Part shown: in pieces, positions 52,589 to 61,342 of the stretch | Layout of the letters: every line of letters begins with the position of its first letter | How positions within the stretch are numbered: the stretch's first letter is position 1 | Source of the DNA: Flavobacterium suncheonense GH29-5 = DSM 17707 | Lineage (GTDB): Bacteria > Bacteroidota > Bacteroidia > Flavobacteriales > Flavobacteriaceae | DNA: 64,000 nucleotides | Direction: 5' to 3' | Assembly (NCBI RefSeq): GCF_000430025.1 | Contig: NZ_AUCZ01000009.1 | Span: forward strand, 1-64,000 | Position numbers and translations under genes: made by a program | The notes under the pieces: generated by a model | Seen by the model: only the letters and a program-made list of their open reading frames with translations | Told to the model about the DNA's origin: nothing | Databases searched by the model: none

Positions 52589-53158
52589 TTAAAACAGAAA
52601 TTCAAATATTCCTTCCGGTGTTACGCAGTAATTTAAACGGATGTCGTTTTCGGCAATATCGGTAATCGTATCTTCCGGATCGAAATAGGAAAGCCCGACT
52701 TTAATGACATCAGGTTTGCATTCGCTCAGAAACGTGTCGTAAAAACCTTTGCCGTAGCCTACGCGGTGTCCGGTTTTATCATAGGCCAATAGCGGTACAA
52801 ACACTACCTCAATTTTTGAAACAGGCACTTCAAGACCGTCCACAGGTTCCGGTATGCCGTACGCGTTTTTCTGGATTTTCGTATTGTCCGTCAACAGGTA
52901 ATGCGTCATTTTCCGCGTGTCGAAATCGGATTTGGCAATCACGACCTCTTTGTCCCGTCCGGCCAAAATCTGCAACAGGAATTCCGTATTGATTTCGTTT
53001 TGGGCTTCAATCGGTAAAAACAAATGGAAATAAGTCTTGTCCCAAACCGGCAGGCCCAAACACTGGTTCGCAATTTCCAGACTCATCAGCTGGATTTCAT
53101 CAAACGTGAGTTTTTTTCGGTCGTCTTTATACTTTGTGCGGAGTTCTTTCTTTAGCAT
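52589..53158 (-). CDS. 5-formyltetrahydrofolate cyclo-ligase
   Basis: 189 residues. The family signature GHRVGYGKGFYDTFLSEC is at about 140-157. The N-terminus is the normal MLKKELRTKYKDDRKKL. It converts 5-formyl-THF to methenyl-THF using ATP. The first 32 bases overlap the end of the upstream decarboxylase gene in another frame, so the two are co-transcribed and possibly translationally coupled. Confidence 0.92.
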   Translation of the reverse strand: MLKKELRTKYKDDRKKLTFDEIQLMSLEIANQCLGLPVWDKTYFHLFLPIEAQNEINTEFLLQILAGRDKEVVIAKSDFDTRKMTHYLLTDNTKIQKNAYGIPEPVDGLEVPVSKIEVVFVPLLAYDKTGHRVGYGKGFYDTFLSECKPDVIKVGLSYFDPEDTITDIAENDIRLNYCVTPEGIFEFLF

Positions 53159-54389
53159 GGAGTGTTCGTTTCAAATCAGCTGTAAAAGTACTCAAATGAT
53201 CGACTTCCACGTGGTCCATGATTACAATTTTATACCAACGGTTGCCGATACCGTGTTTTTGCGGTACCAGATCGTATTTTTCTTCCAGTTCTTCCGTGAT
53301 GCATTCCGATTGAATCGTCACGATATTCATAAACGGATCCCGGAAGTATTTTACCTGCAATGCATCCAACTGCCGGCAAAGCCAATCCGTGCGCATCTGC
53401 AAAACCCGGATTTTTTCGCACCAGCCAAACGGACCGTAGGTAAAAAGAATCATCCAGACCGCGATGGCATTCGCACCACTTCGGCTGCCGCACAAGGTCA
53501 AATCCATACCTTCCACGTATTCGGCTTCCTGAGTCAGGACGTTTTCGATTAGTCCTTTTCTGCATAAGAAAACACCCGTTCCGTAAGGCGCCTGTAACAT
53601 TTTATGCGCATCAATGGTAATCGAACTGATTTTTGGATTTTCAAAATTGATAGTGCTTTCCGGATTGCTGAACGGATACACAAAACCACCGTAGGCCGCG
53701 TCAATATGCAATTTGTACAAAAGCTGATGGCGTTCCAGGATTTCACAATATTCTTCCGGATCGTCAATGGCACCAAACATGGTGGTTCCCATATTCGCCA
53801 CCACTATGAAATATTTTTTACCCTTGTTTTTTGCTCCGACGACGATTTTATCCAAAGCGACTTTGTCCAGTTTCCGGGTTTCGAAATCCACGGGAACGGC
53901 ATAACGGTCCAGCATCAGTAAATTGGAAGCCTTCGGAATGGAATAATGCGTGTCTTCCGAAGCAATAATCGCAATCTCCTCCGCGGAAGCGTCGCAATAA
54001 TTCATAAAAAAATTGCGGTACATCCAAATGGCCTGTATGTTGGCTTCCGTGCCGCCCGGAGCGATATAGCCGTCGTAGGAAAGCGGTTCGGCTTTAAAAA
54101 TATCTTCCGCCAGCACTTTCAGCACTTCGCGTTCCATTTTCTGCGTACCGCTAAACGCTTTTTCCGAAGTGCCGAAGGTATGGCAACCGATATGGTTCGG
54201 ATTGGCCACATAGGCCTGCAGCGTGGGCGCATCTTTTAAAAAAGGCGCTTCGTTATTGAAGACTTTGCCGTCCAGTTTGGAGGCGGGATAGCCTAAAGAA
54301 GCGTCGTGTGCAAAGTTTACGTTTTCCTGTAAGGCGCGCTCAATACGGGCTTGGCGTTCCTGTTGCGTGAGTTTTTTCCACGGTAGCAT
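53127..54389 (-). CDS. PLP-dependent group II-type decarboxylase
   Basis: 420 residues of the aminotransferase-fold decarboxylase family. The cofactor Lys is Lys263 in TIDAHKMLQAPYGTGVFL. Also visible are the substrate/cofactor loop GGTEANIQAIWMYRNFF and the Asp-containing LYKLHIDAAYGGFVYPF. Substrates in the family are amino acids such as glutamate, tyrosine or aspartate, and which one cannot be told. Upstream is an aspartoacylase-like gene 56 bases away on the same strand. A -7 element lies before the ATG. Confidence 0.88.
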   Translation of the reverse strand: MLPWKKLTQQERQARIERALQENVNFAHDASLGYPASKLDGKVFNNEAPFLKDAPTLQAYVANPNHIGCHTFGTSEKAFSGTQKMEREVLKVLAEDIFKAEPLSYDGYIAPGGTEANIQAIWMYRNFFMNYCDASAEEIAIIASEDTHYSIPKASNLLMLDRYAVPVDFETRKLDKVALDKIVVGAKNKGKKYFIVVANMGTTMFGAIDDPEEYCEILERHQLLYKLHIDAAYGGFVYPFSNPESTINFENPKISSITIDAHKMLQAPYGTGVFLCRKGLIENVLTQEAEYVEGMDLTLCGSRSGANAIAVWMILFTYGPFGWCEKIRVLQMRTDWLCRQLDALQVKYFRDPFMNIVTIQSECITEELEEKYDLVPQKHGIGNRWYKIVIMDHVEVDHLSTFTADLKRTLHAKERTPHKV

Positions 54390-54405
54390 AGTCCTGAATT
54401 TTCTT

Positions 54406-54413
54406 CAAAACTA
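54406..54413 (-). promoter_or_regulatory. -7 element of the decarboxylase gene
   Basis: TAGTTTTG on the minus strand, exact TAnnTTTG, 17 bases before the ATG at 54389. Confidence 0.5.
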
Positions 54414-54445
54414 AGGGCTTCCACATACATAAAATATGATAATTG

Positions 54446-55423
54446 TTAGGTTTGAGATTCCAATTCGGTGGAAATATGATAAATAGCATCCCCTTGGTAC
54501 ACAATCGGCGCTTCGTTCACGTTGATGATGTAGCCGGCATTGGGCGCTTTCATCTTGTGTTCGATTTTGCCGTACGGATCGGAAATGGTGGCTAAGAGTT
54601 GTCCTTTTTCCACATAACTGCCGATTTTGGTATAGCCGTGGAACATCCCCGAATACCGCGCGCGAATCCAGGCCGATTTTTCAATGTAAATGCTTTGGTG
54701 GTCAGTAGGTTCTGGTTTTTTTCTCGGGTTCAGCATGCCCAGGTGTTCCAGCACGCGTTTGGCGCCTTCAATTCCCTGCTGGGTGATTTCTTCGTTGATG
54801 TCGATAGATTTTCCGCCTTCAAACAGCAGCATTTTTACACCGAGTTTGTCACAGGAGTTCCGGAACGAACCGCTAATGTTGTTGGAATACAACGTGAACG
54901 GAGCATTGAAAACGGAAGCCAAATCTCTCAATTCAGGATTTCCCGGTGCGATTCGGATTTGCGCGGCATTGAAACGGGCGGCACCACCGGCGTGAAAATC
55001 GATGGCATAATCCACGTTCGGGATGATTTCTTTCAGCAGGTAATACGCAAAACGACTGGCTAAGGAACCGTTTTTACTTCCGGGGAAGACGCGATTTAAA
55101 TCACGACCGTCTGGAAATTCGCGCGTCTGGTTTACAAAGCCGAAAACGTTAATAATCGGAATACAGATAACCGTCCCGGTTTTGGGTTTGTTGATTTTCT
55201 TCACGATAAGCTGCCGTACAATTTCAATCCCGTTGATTTCGTCCCCGTGCAACCCGGCCGATAACAAAACGGTTGGTCCCGGAAGTTTGGAACGCTCCAC
55301 AATGATCGGGATTTTCAGTTTGGTCATGGTGTGGAGCTTGGCAATTTCCATGTTGATGGTTTTGCTTTCTCCGGGTAAAATCTCTTCTTTCAGTATTTTC
55401 AGGATGTTATTGCGGTAGTTCAT
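54446..55423 (-). CDS. succinylglutamate desuccinylase/aspartoacylase-family protein
   Basis: 325 residues of the zinc carboxypeptidase-like AstE/AspA family. The zinc ligands are His59 and Glu62 in SAGLHGDEINGIEIVRQ and His144 in IDFHAGGAAR. The C-terminal 80 residues form a biotinyl-like beta-barrel (SYVEKGQLLATISDPYGKIE). It deacylates an N-acyl amino acid or a related amide; the substrate is unknown. It could be co-transcribed with the decarboxylase downstream, though that gene also has its own -7 element. Confidence 0.9.
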   Translation of the reverse strand: MNYRNNILKILKEEILPGESKTINMEIAKLHTMTKLKIPIIVERSKLPGPTVLLSAGLHGDEINGIEIVRQLIVKKINKPKTGTVICIPIINVFGFVNQTREFPDGRDLNRVFPGSKNGSLASRFAYYLLKEIIPNVDYAIDFHAGGAARFNAAQIRIAPGNPELRDLASVFNAPFTLYSNNISGSFRNSCDKLGVKMLLFEGGKSIDINEEITQQGIEGAKRVLEHLGMLNPRKKPEPTDHQSIYIEKSAWIRARYSGMFHGYTKIGSYVEKGQLLATISDPYGKIEHKMKAPNAGYIINVNEAPIVYQGDAIYHISTELESQT

Positions 55424-55507
55424 AGCAGGTTAAAATGCTAAAATAGTAATATTTATAAATTATAGGTAACGAATTGTTAGGAAGTCGCTTTTTCGCAAAC
55501 AAATTCG

Positions 55508-55515
55508 TAAATTTG
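55508..55515 (+). promoter_or_regulatory. -7 element of uvrC
   Basis: TAAATTTG, exact TAnnTTTG, 26 bases before the ATG at 55542. Confidence 0.5.
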
Positions 55516-55541
55516 AAACTAACAAAGAGCCAACAACTACC

Positions 55542-57347
55542 ATGTCGCTTTCCGCTTTAGAACTTCAAATCCAAACCTTACCGGACAGTCCCGGCGTGTA
55601 TCAGTATTACGATAAAGACGGTAAAATTCTCTATGTCGGGAAAGCCAAAAATCTGAAAAAACGCGTTGCGTCGTATTTCAACAAAGTGCACGACAACGCC
55701 AAAACCAATGTGATGGTCCGGAAGATTGTCGCCATCAAGCACATTGTCGTTCCTACGGAAACCGATGCGTTATTACTGGAAAACAATCTGATCAAAACCT
55801 TACAGCCGCGGTATAATGTGTTGCTTCGCGACGACAAAACCTATCCGTGGATCTGCATCAAAAACGAGCGTTTCCCGCGAATTTTTTCCACCCGAAAAAT
55901 GATTAAAGACGGTTCGGAATATTTTGGGCCGTATACGAATTTTAAAACCGTACACACGATTCTGGATTTGGTAAAAGAACTCTATCCGCTGCGCACCTGC
56001 AATTACGATTTGAGCAAAGCCAACATCGACAGCGGCAAGTTCAAAGTCTGTCTGGAATACCATATCGGGAACTGCAAAGGGCCTTGTGAGGGGTTGGAAT
56101 CGATTACCAATTATGACAAACAGGTGCAGGCCATCCGCGAAATTCTCAAAGGAAATTTTAAAGAGAGTTTAAAAGACTTTAAAAAACTGATGAACGATTT
56201 GGCGGTCGACATGAAATTTGAAGAAGCCCAGAAAATCAAAGAAAAAATAGAAGTTTTAGAGAATTATCAGGCGAAATCGACGATTTTAAACCCTAAAATT
56301 TCCAACATCGACGTGTTTTCGATTGTGTCTGACGAAAGCATGGCCTACGTGAATTTCCTGCAGATTTCCCACGGCGCGATTGTCCGTTCGCATACGATGG
56401 AACTAAAAAAGAAACTGGAAGAAACCGACCAGGAACTGCTGGAGTTAGCCGTAGTGGAACTCCGCGAGCGTTTTCATCTGAATTCCAAAGAAATCATCCT
56501 GCCGTTCGAACTCGATTTCGGCGACAAAATAAAAGTGACCGTTCCTAAACTGGGCGATAAAAAACAAATCCTCGATTTGTCGGAACGCAATGCCAAATAT
56601 TACCGTCTGGACCAGCTCAAACAAATCAAAATTGTCGATCCGGACCGGCACACCAACCGCATCATGGCGCAGATGCAGAAAGATTTGCGTTTGTCTGTCG
56701 AGCCGCGGCACATCGAATGTTTTGACAATTCCAACATACAGGGCACCAATCCGGTGGCGGCCTGTGTGGTGTTTAAAGACGGTAAGCCGAGCAAGAAAGA
56801 TTACCGGCATTTCAACATTAAAACGGTCGAAGGTCCTAACGATTTCGCCTCGATGGAAGAAGTTGTTTACAGAAGATATAAGCGTTTGCTGGACGAAAAC
56901 GAACCCTTGCCGCAGCTCATCATCATCGACGGCGGAAAAGGTCAGTTGTCTTCCGCTTTAAAAAGTCTGGACGATTTAGGGCTGCGTGGAAAAATCGCCA
57001 TCATCGGCATTGCCAAACGTCTGGAAGAACTGTATTATCCGGGCGATTCGGTGCCGTTGTATCTTGACAAAAAATCGGAAACGCTGAAAATCATTCAGCA
57101 TTTGCGGAACGAAGCACACCGTTTCGGAATTACCTTTCACCGCGACAAACGCAGCAAAGCAGCCATTCAGACCTCGATTGAAAGCATTCCGGGCATCGGC
57201 GAAAAAACCATGATAGCGCTGATCAAACACTTCAAATCCGTAAAAAGACTGTCCAAAGCGACCGAAAAAGAAATTTCTGAGGTTGTAGGACTTTCAAAAG
57301 CCAAAAAAATTGTCGAATTTTACAAGGAATCCAATCCAAAACAATAA
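55542..57347 (+). CDS. uvrC: excinuclease ABC subunit C
   Basis: 601 residues. The GIY-YIG domain is at the N-terminus (SPGVYQYYDKDGKILYVGKA). A UVR motif follows at about 205-240 (LAVDMKFEEAQKIKEKIEVL), then the RNase H-like endonuclease domain with HIECFDNSNIQGTNPVA and LIIIDGGKGQLSSALKSL, and helix-hairpin-helix motifs at the end (SIESIPGIGEKTMIALIKHF). It makes both incisions in nucleotide excision repair. The patatin gene starts one base after its stop, so they are co-transcribed. Confidence 0.97.
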   Translation: MSLSALELQIQTLPDSPGVYQYYDKDGKILYVGKAKNLKKRVASYFNKVHDNAKTNVMVRKIVAIKHIVVPTETDALLLENNLIKTLQPRYNVLLRDDKTYPWICIKNERFPRIFSTRKMIKDGSEYFGPYTNFKTVHTILDLVKELYPLRTCNYDLSKANIDSGKFKVCLEYHIGNCKGPCEGLESITNYDKQVQAIREILKGNFKESLKDFKKLMNDLAVDMKFEEAQKIKEKIEVLENYQAKSTILNPKISNIDVFSIVSDESMAYVNFLQISHGAIVRSHTMELKKKLEETDQELLELAVVELRERFHLNSKEIILPFELDFGDKIKVTVPKLGDKKQILDLSERNAKYYRLDQLKQIKIVDPDRHTNRIMAQMQKDLRLSVEPRHIECFDNSNIQGTNPVAACVVFKDGKPSKKDYRHFNIKTVEGPNDFASMEEVVYRRYKRLLDENEPLPQLIIIDGGKGQLSSALKSLDDLGLRGKIAIIGIAKRLEELYYPGDSVPLYLDKKSETLKIIQHLRNEAHRFGITFHRDKRSKAAIQTSIESIPGIGEKTMIALIKHFKSVKRLSKATEKEISEVVGLSKAKKIVEFYKESNPKQ

Positions 57348-57348
57348 A

Positions 57349-59550
57349 ATGAAAAAACTTTACCCGCTGCTTTTTCTCTTTAGCTTAGTTTTTTCTGCTG
57401 TGGCCCAAGATCAAAAAAAACCTAAAATAGGAGTGGTTTTAAGTGGCGGCGGTGCGAAAGGATTGGCGCATATCGGCGTGTTGAAAGTGTTGGAGGAAGC
57501 CGGCGTAAAAGTGGATTACATTGGCGGAACCAGTATGGGTGCCATCATCGGAGGATTGTATGCTTCCGGTTACAATGCCCGACAGCTCGATTCGATTTTC
57601 AGTGTGGTGGATTCGGATGCCCTGCTTCAGGATTATATTCCCAGAACGTCCAAGAATTTTTTCGAAAAAAGGAATGATGAGGTATATGCCTTAACCCTTC
57701 CGTTTAATAAGTTCAGGGTAGGCGTTCCCACGGCGCTTTCCAAAGGGTTGTACAATTATAACCTGCTCAGCAGACTGACCAGCCATGTGCGGTACGAACG
57801 CGATTTCAGCAAACTCCCGATTCCGTTTGTCTGTATTGCCACCGATATTGAAACCGGAGAAGAAATTATACTGAAGGAAGGTGTTTTGCCGCAAGCTATT
57901 TTGGCCAGTGGCGCTTTTCCGTCGCTGTATGCTCCTGTGGAAATTAACGGAAGATTGCTGATCGATGGCGGGGTTACAAACAATTACCCGATAGAAGAAG
58001 TTAGGAAAATGGGCGCCGACATTATTATCGGAGTGGATGTGCAGGACGGTTTGAAAGACCGAAACAGCCTTGGCGGTGCTTCCGGGGTTTTGGTGCAGAT
58101 TACCAATTTTAACATGATTGAAAAAATGGAAGCCAAGCGCCAGCAGACCGACATTTACATTAAACCGGATATCAAAGGGTTTTCGGTGATTTCATTCGAT
58201 CAGGGCAGCGAAATTATTACCAAAGGAGAAGAAGCCGCTTTCGCGGTGTATGAAGATTTGGTTAAGCTTGGCGGTCAGAAAGAGGCGCGCAACCAAGCCG
58301 GTTCGATACTAACGGATACATTACAGATTAATGACGTTTCGGTAAATGCACTCAATAATTTTACCCGGGCTTATGTGCTGGGCAAAATGCGCTTAAAGAC
58401 CAATTCAACTATAAGTTACAAAAGGCTTAATGATGGTTTTGGGAATTTGAATTCGACACAAAATTTCAGTTCGATCTCCTATTCGTTTGAAAAATCCGGA
58501 GAAGGCGATAAACTGGTACTGAATTTAAGGGAAAATCCGGTCAACCGTTACCTTCGCTTTGGTGTTCATTACGACGAGCTTTACAAAAGTGCCGTGCTGG
58601 TTAATGTAACGCAAAAGAAATTGTTTTTCAAAAACGACGTGATTGCGGCCGATTTGATTTTAGGGGACAACATCCGGTACAACCTGAATTATTATTTCGA
58701 TAACGGGTTTTACTGGAGTTTCGGTTTCAATTCCAGATTTAACGGGTTTAATAAAAACATCCAAACCGATTTTTCCGGCGGAGCTTCACTGACAAGTTTA
58801 GATGTAGAGTCCATCAACATTGAATTTTCCGATCTGACCAATCAATTGTATGCCCAGACCATTTTTGCGCAACGGTTTCTTTTGGGAGGCGGCATCGAGC
58901 ATAAATACCTGAGAATTGAGTCTGAAACGCTGCGAAATACCACGCCTTTGTTGGAAAACAGTTCCTATTTCTCGCTGTACGGCTATCTGAAATTCGATTC
59001 CATGGATAAAAATTATTTTCCGAAAAAAGGCTTTAAGTTTGACGGCGATTTCAAATCGCTATTCTACTCGACAGATTATCACAATAATTTTGAACCTTTT
59101 TCAATTGCAAAAGCCGATTTGGAATTAGTGCATACTTTTTGGAAAAGAATCACTTTAAAACTGCAGTCGGAAGGCGGATTTGCCATCGGGGAGCGCACCG
59201 TACCGTTTCACGATTTTATTTTGGGCGGATACGGCTACAATATGATTAACAATTTCCGTCATTTTTACGGGTACGATTTCCTGAGCCTTTCTGGAGACAG
59301 TTATGTAAAAGGTGAAATAGGGCTGGATTGGGAGTTTTATAAAAAAAACCATTTGAACCTGACCGGAAATTTTGCCAACATCGGAAATAATATTTTTGAA
59401 AGCGACAACTGGATTCCAAAACCTTCTTATACCGGTTATGCTGTCGGGTACGGTATGGAAACGTTTATCGGTCCGATAGAAATCAAACACAGCTGGTCGC
59501 CGGAGACCCACAATCATTTTACCTGGTTTAGTGTCGGATTTTGGTTTTAA
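57349..59550 (+). CDS. patatin-like phospholipase with C-terminal beta-barrel (PlpD-like)
   Basis: 733 residues from the ATG at 57349; a longer frame overlapping uvrC is rejected because the ATG gives a clean signal peptide (LYPLLFLFSLVFSAVAQ). The patatin domain at about 25-300 has the oxyanion motif GGGAKGLAHIGVL, the nucleophile GGTSMG (Gly-x-Ser-x-Gly) and the dyad Asp in IDGGVTNNYPIEE. After a POTRA-like linker (about 320-400), the C-terminal half is a surface-antigen/BamA-type barrel ending in HNHFTWFSVGFWF. Such PlpD-type proteins are type Vd autotransporters that place a lipase at the cell surface. Confidence 0.92.
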   Translation: MKKLYPLLFLFSLVFSAVAQDQKKPKIGVVLSGGGAKGLAHIGVLKVLEEAGVKVDYIGGTSMGAIIGGLYASGYNARQLDSIFSVVDSDALLQDYIPRTSKNFFEKRNDEVYALTLPFNKFRVGVPTALSKGLYNYNLLSRLTSHVRYERDFSKLPIPFVCIATDIETGEEIILKEGVLPQAILASGAFPSLYAPVEINGRLLIDGGVTNNYPIEEVRKMGADIIIGVDVQDGLKDRNSLGGASGVLVQITNFNMIEKMEAKRQQTDIYIKPDIKGFSVISFDQGSEIITKGEEAAFAVYEDLVKLGGQKEARNQAGSILTDTLQINDVSVNALNNFTRAYVLGKMRLKTNSTISYKRLNDGFGNLNSTQNFSSISYSFEKSGEGDKLVLNLRENPVNRYLRFGVHYDELYKSAVLVNVTQKKLFFKNDVIAADLILGDNIRYNLNYYFDNGFYWSFGFNSRFNGFNKNIQTDFSGGASLTSLDVESINIEFSDLTNQLYAQTIFAQRFLLGGGIEHKYLRIESETLRNTTPLLENSSYFSLYGYLKFDSMDKNYFPKKGFKFDGDFKSLFYSTDYHNNFEPFSIAKADLELVHTFWKRITLKLQSEGGFAIGERTVPFHDFILGGYGYNMINNFRHFYGYDFLSLSGDSYVKGEIGLDWEFYKKNHLNLTGNFANIGNNIFESDNWIPKPSYTGYAVGYGMETFIGPIEIKHSWSPETHNHFTWFSVGFWF

Positions 59551-59628
59551 GAACCCTGTAAAGAGCCATAAAAATTTTATTTTCTCTTTAATTCCTGCTT
59601 TTTTTATGCGAATGTTTTTAAAAAAGTC

Positions 59629-59636
59629 TATTTTTG
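59629..59636 (+). promoter_or_regulatory. -7 element of the amino acid permease gene
   Basis: TATTTTTG, exact TAnnTTTG, 26 bases before the ATG at 59663. Confidence 0.5.
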
Positions 59637-59662
59637 GGAACTAAAATACCAAAACTATATTT

Positions 59663-61108
59663 ATGTCTATTTGGAAAACAAAATCCCTGACGCAATTGCT
59701 TAGTGAAGCGTCAGAATCTGAAAAAGGTCTGAAAAGAACACTTTCTTCCCGAGCTTTGGTTGCTTTGGGTATCGGAGCCATCATCGGAGCCGGATTATTC
59801 TCGTTAACCGGAATTGCCGCAGCAGAACACGCCGGTCCGGCCGTAACCCTGTCCTTTGTTGTGGCGGCTGTAGGTTGTGCCTTTGCGGGATTGTGTTACG
59901 CAGAATTTGCCTCCATGATTCCCGTAGCAGGAAGTGCTTATACGTATTCGTATGCCACCATGGGAGAATTCATGGCCTGGATTATCGGATGGGATTTGGT
60001 GTTGGAATACGCATTGGGAGCTGCCACGGTTGGAGTGAGTTGGTCGCGCTATTTCCTCGAATTGCTCAATAAATTTGGAATTCATCTTCCGCACAGTCTG
60101 ATTTGTTCTCCGTGGGAAACGTTAAAACTGAGCGACGGAACCGTAATTGAAGGCGGAATCATCAACTTACCGGCTATTTTTATCGTGGTTTTACTGTCGT
60201 TGTTGTTAATCCGAGGGACAAAAGAGTCGGCCTCGATGAATAACTTTTTGGTAGTACTGAAAGTATGTGTGGTAATTCTGTTTATCGTTTTGGGATGGAG
60301 TTATATAGATTCAGCCAATTATGATCCGTATATTCCTGCCAATACAGGGGTTAAAGGAGAGTTTGGAATTTCCGGAATTGCGGCAGGAGCGGCTACGGTT
60401 TTCTTTGCTTTCATTGGGTTTGATGCGGTGTCTACTGCGGCACAGGAAGCTAAAAATCCTCAGAAAGGCATGCCAATCGGGATTTTAGGATCGTTGGTAA
60501 TTTGTACCATATTATACGTTTTGTTTGCCCACGTAATGACCGGTTTGGTGCCGTATTACGAATTTGCCGGTGATGCAAAACCAGCAGCTACGGCCTTTGC
60601 CAAAACGCCATATACGTTTTTACAGACCGGTTTGATCGTTGCAATTTTAGCGGGCTATACCTCCGTAATTTTAGTGATGCTGATGGGGCAAAGCCGCGTG
60701 TTTTACTCTATGAGTAAAGACGGTTTATTGCCGGGCTTCTTCGGGGAAATTCATTCAAAGTTCCGCACGCCCTGGAAAACCAATATTTTCTTCATGTTTT
60801 TCGTGAGTATTTTTGCCGGATTTGTGCCGGTAAGCGATTTGGGTCACATGGTAAGTATCGGAACCCTGTTGGCTTTTGTACTGGTGTGTATCGGTGTAAT
60901 GGTAATGCGTAAAAAAATGCCGGATGCGCCAAGATCTTTCAGAACGCCATTGGTGCCTTTCGTACCGCTTGCCGGGATTTTGGTATGTGTGTATTTGATG
61001 TATTCGTTACCGCAGGAAAGCTGGATTCGTTTGGTGCTTTGGATGGTTATCGGTATAGCGATTTACTTTATCTACGGTAAAAAGAACAGTAAACTGAACA
61101 ACGAATAA
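59663..61108 (+). CDS. APC-family amino acid permease
   Basis: 481 residues with twelve or more membrane spans. The APC signature is in the first span (ALVALGIGAIIGAGLFSLTG), followed by AEHAGPAVTLSFVVAA and YAEFASMIPVAGSAYTYSYA, the cationic amino acid transporter style. Substrate unknown. It lies before the tyrosine-degradation genes, and a terminator separates them. That position makes an aromatic or basic amino acid a reasonable guess. Confidence 0.92.
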   Translation: MSIWKTKSLTQLLSEASESEKGLKRTLSSRALVALGIGAIIGAGLFSLTGIAAAEHAGPAVTLSFVVAAVGCAFAGLCYAEFASMIPVAGSAYTYSYATMGEFMAWIIGWDLVLEYALGAATVGVSWSRYFLELLNKFGIHLPHSLICSPWETLKLSDGTVIEGGIINLPAIFIVVLLSLLLIRGTKESASMNNFLVVLKVCVVILFIVLGWSYIDSANYDPYIPANTGVKGEFGISGIAAGAATVFFAFIGFDAVSTAAQEAKNPQKGMPIGILGSLVICTILYVLFAHVMTGLVPYYEFAGDAKPAATAFAKTPYTFLQTGLIVAILAGYTSVILVMLMGQSRVFYSMSKDGLLPGFFGEIHSKFRTPWKTNIFFMFFVSIFAGFVPVSDLGHMVSIGTLLAFVLVCIGVMVMRKKMPDAPRSFRTPLVPFVPLAGILVCVYLMYSLPQESWIRLVLWMVIGIAIYFIYGKKNSKLNNE

Positions 61109-61124
61109 TTTTTAAAACCATAGG

Positions 61125-61172
61125 AAAAACCCAAAAAGTATAACAATCTCGTTTCTTTTTGGGTTTTTTTGT
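61125..61172 (+). terminator. terminator after the permease gene
   Basis: Stem AAAAACCCAAAAAG / CTTTTTGGGTTTTT with a sixteen-base loop and further T-run. Confidence 0.85.
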
Positions 61173-61213
61173 TTGATGATTTTTACGGAAAAAATTCCGA
61201 TATTTGTAGTGTT

Positions 61214-61279
61214 ATGCATACACCTTGGAACGGTTTATTGGCACATTTAAAATTCCTCATCAAGAGAAATCCTGAATGA
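61214..61279 (+). CDS. possible 21-residue leader peptide upstream of hmgA
   Basis: A short open frame, MHTPWNGLLAHLKFLIKRNP followed by Glu and a stop, in the interval between the permease terminator and hmgA. A near-consensus -7 stretch (ATATTTG at 61199-61205) lies just upstream. Existence as a translated peptide is only a suggestion. Confidence 0.25.
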   Translation: MHTPWNGLLAHLKFLIKRNPE

Positions 61280-61342
61280 GCTGTTTTTATTTGGTATGAG
61301 CGGGTTTTTATAAACGAACGTTAAACTTAAAACAAATAAAAA

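Noticed and set aside
57310..57348. Upstream extension of the patatin gene into uvrC
   Set aside because: The ATG at 57349 yields a proper signal peptide directly at the N-terminus.
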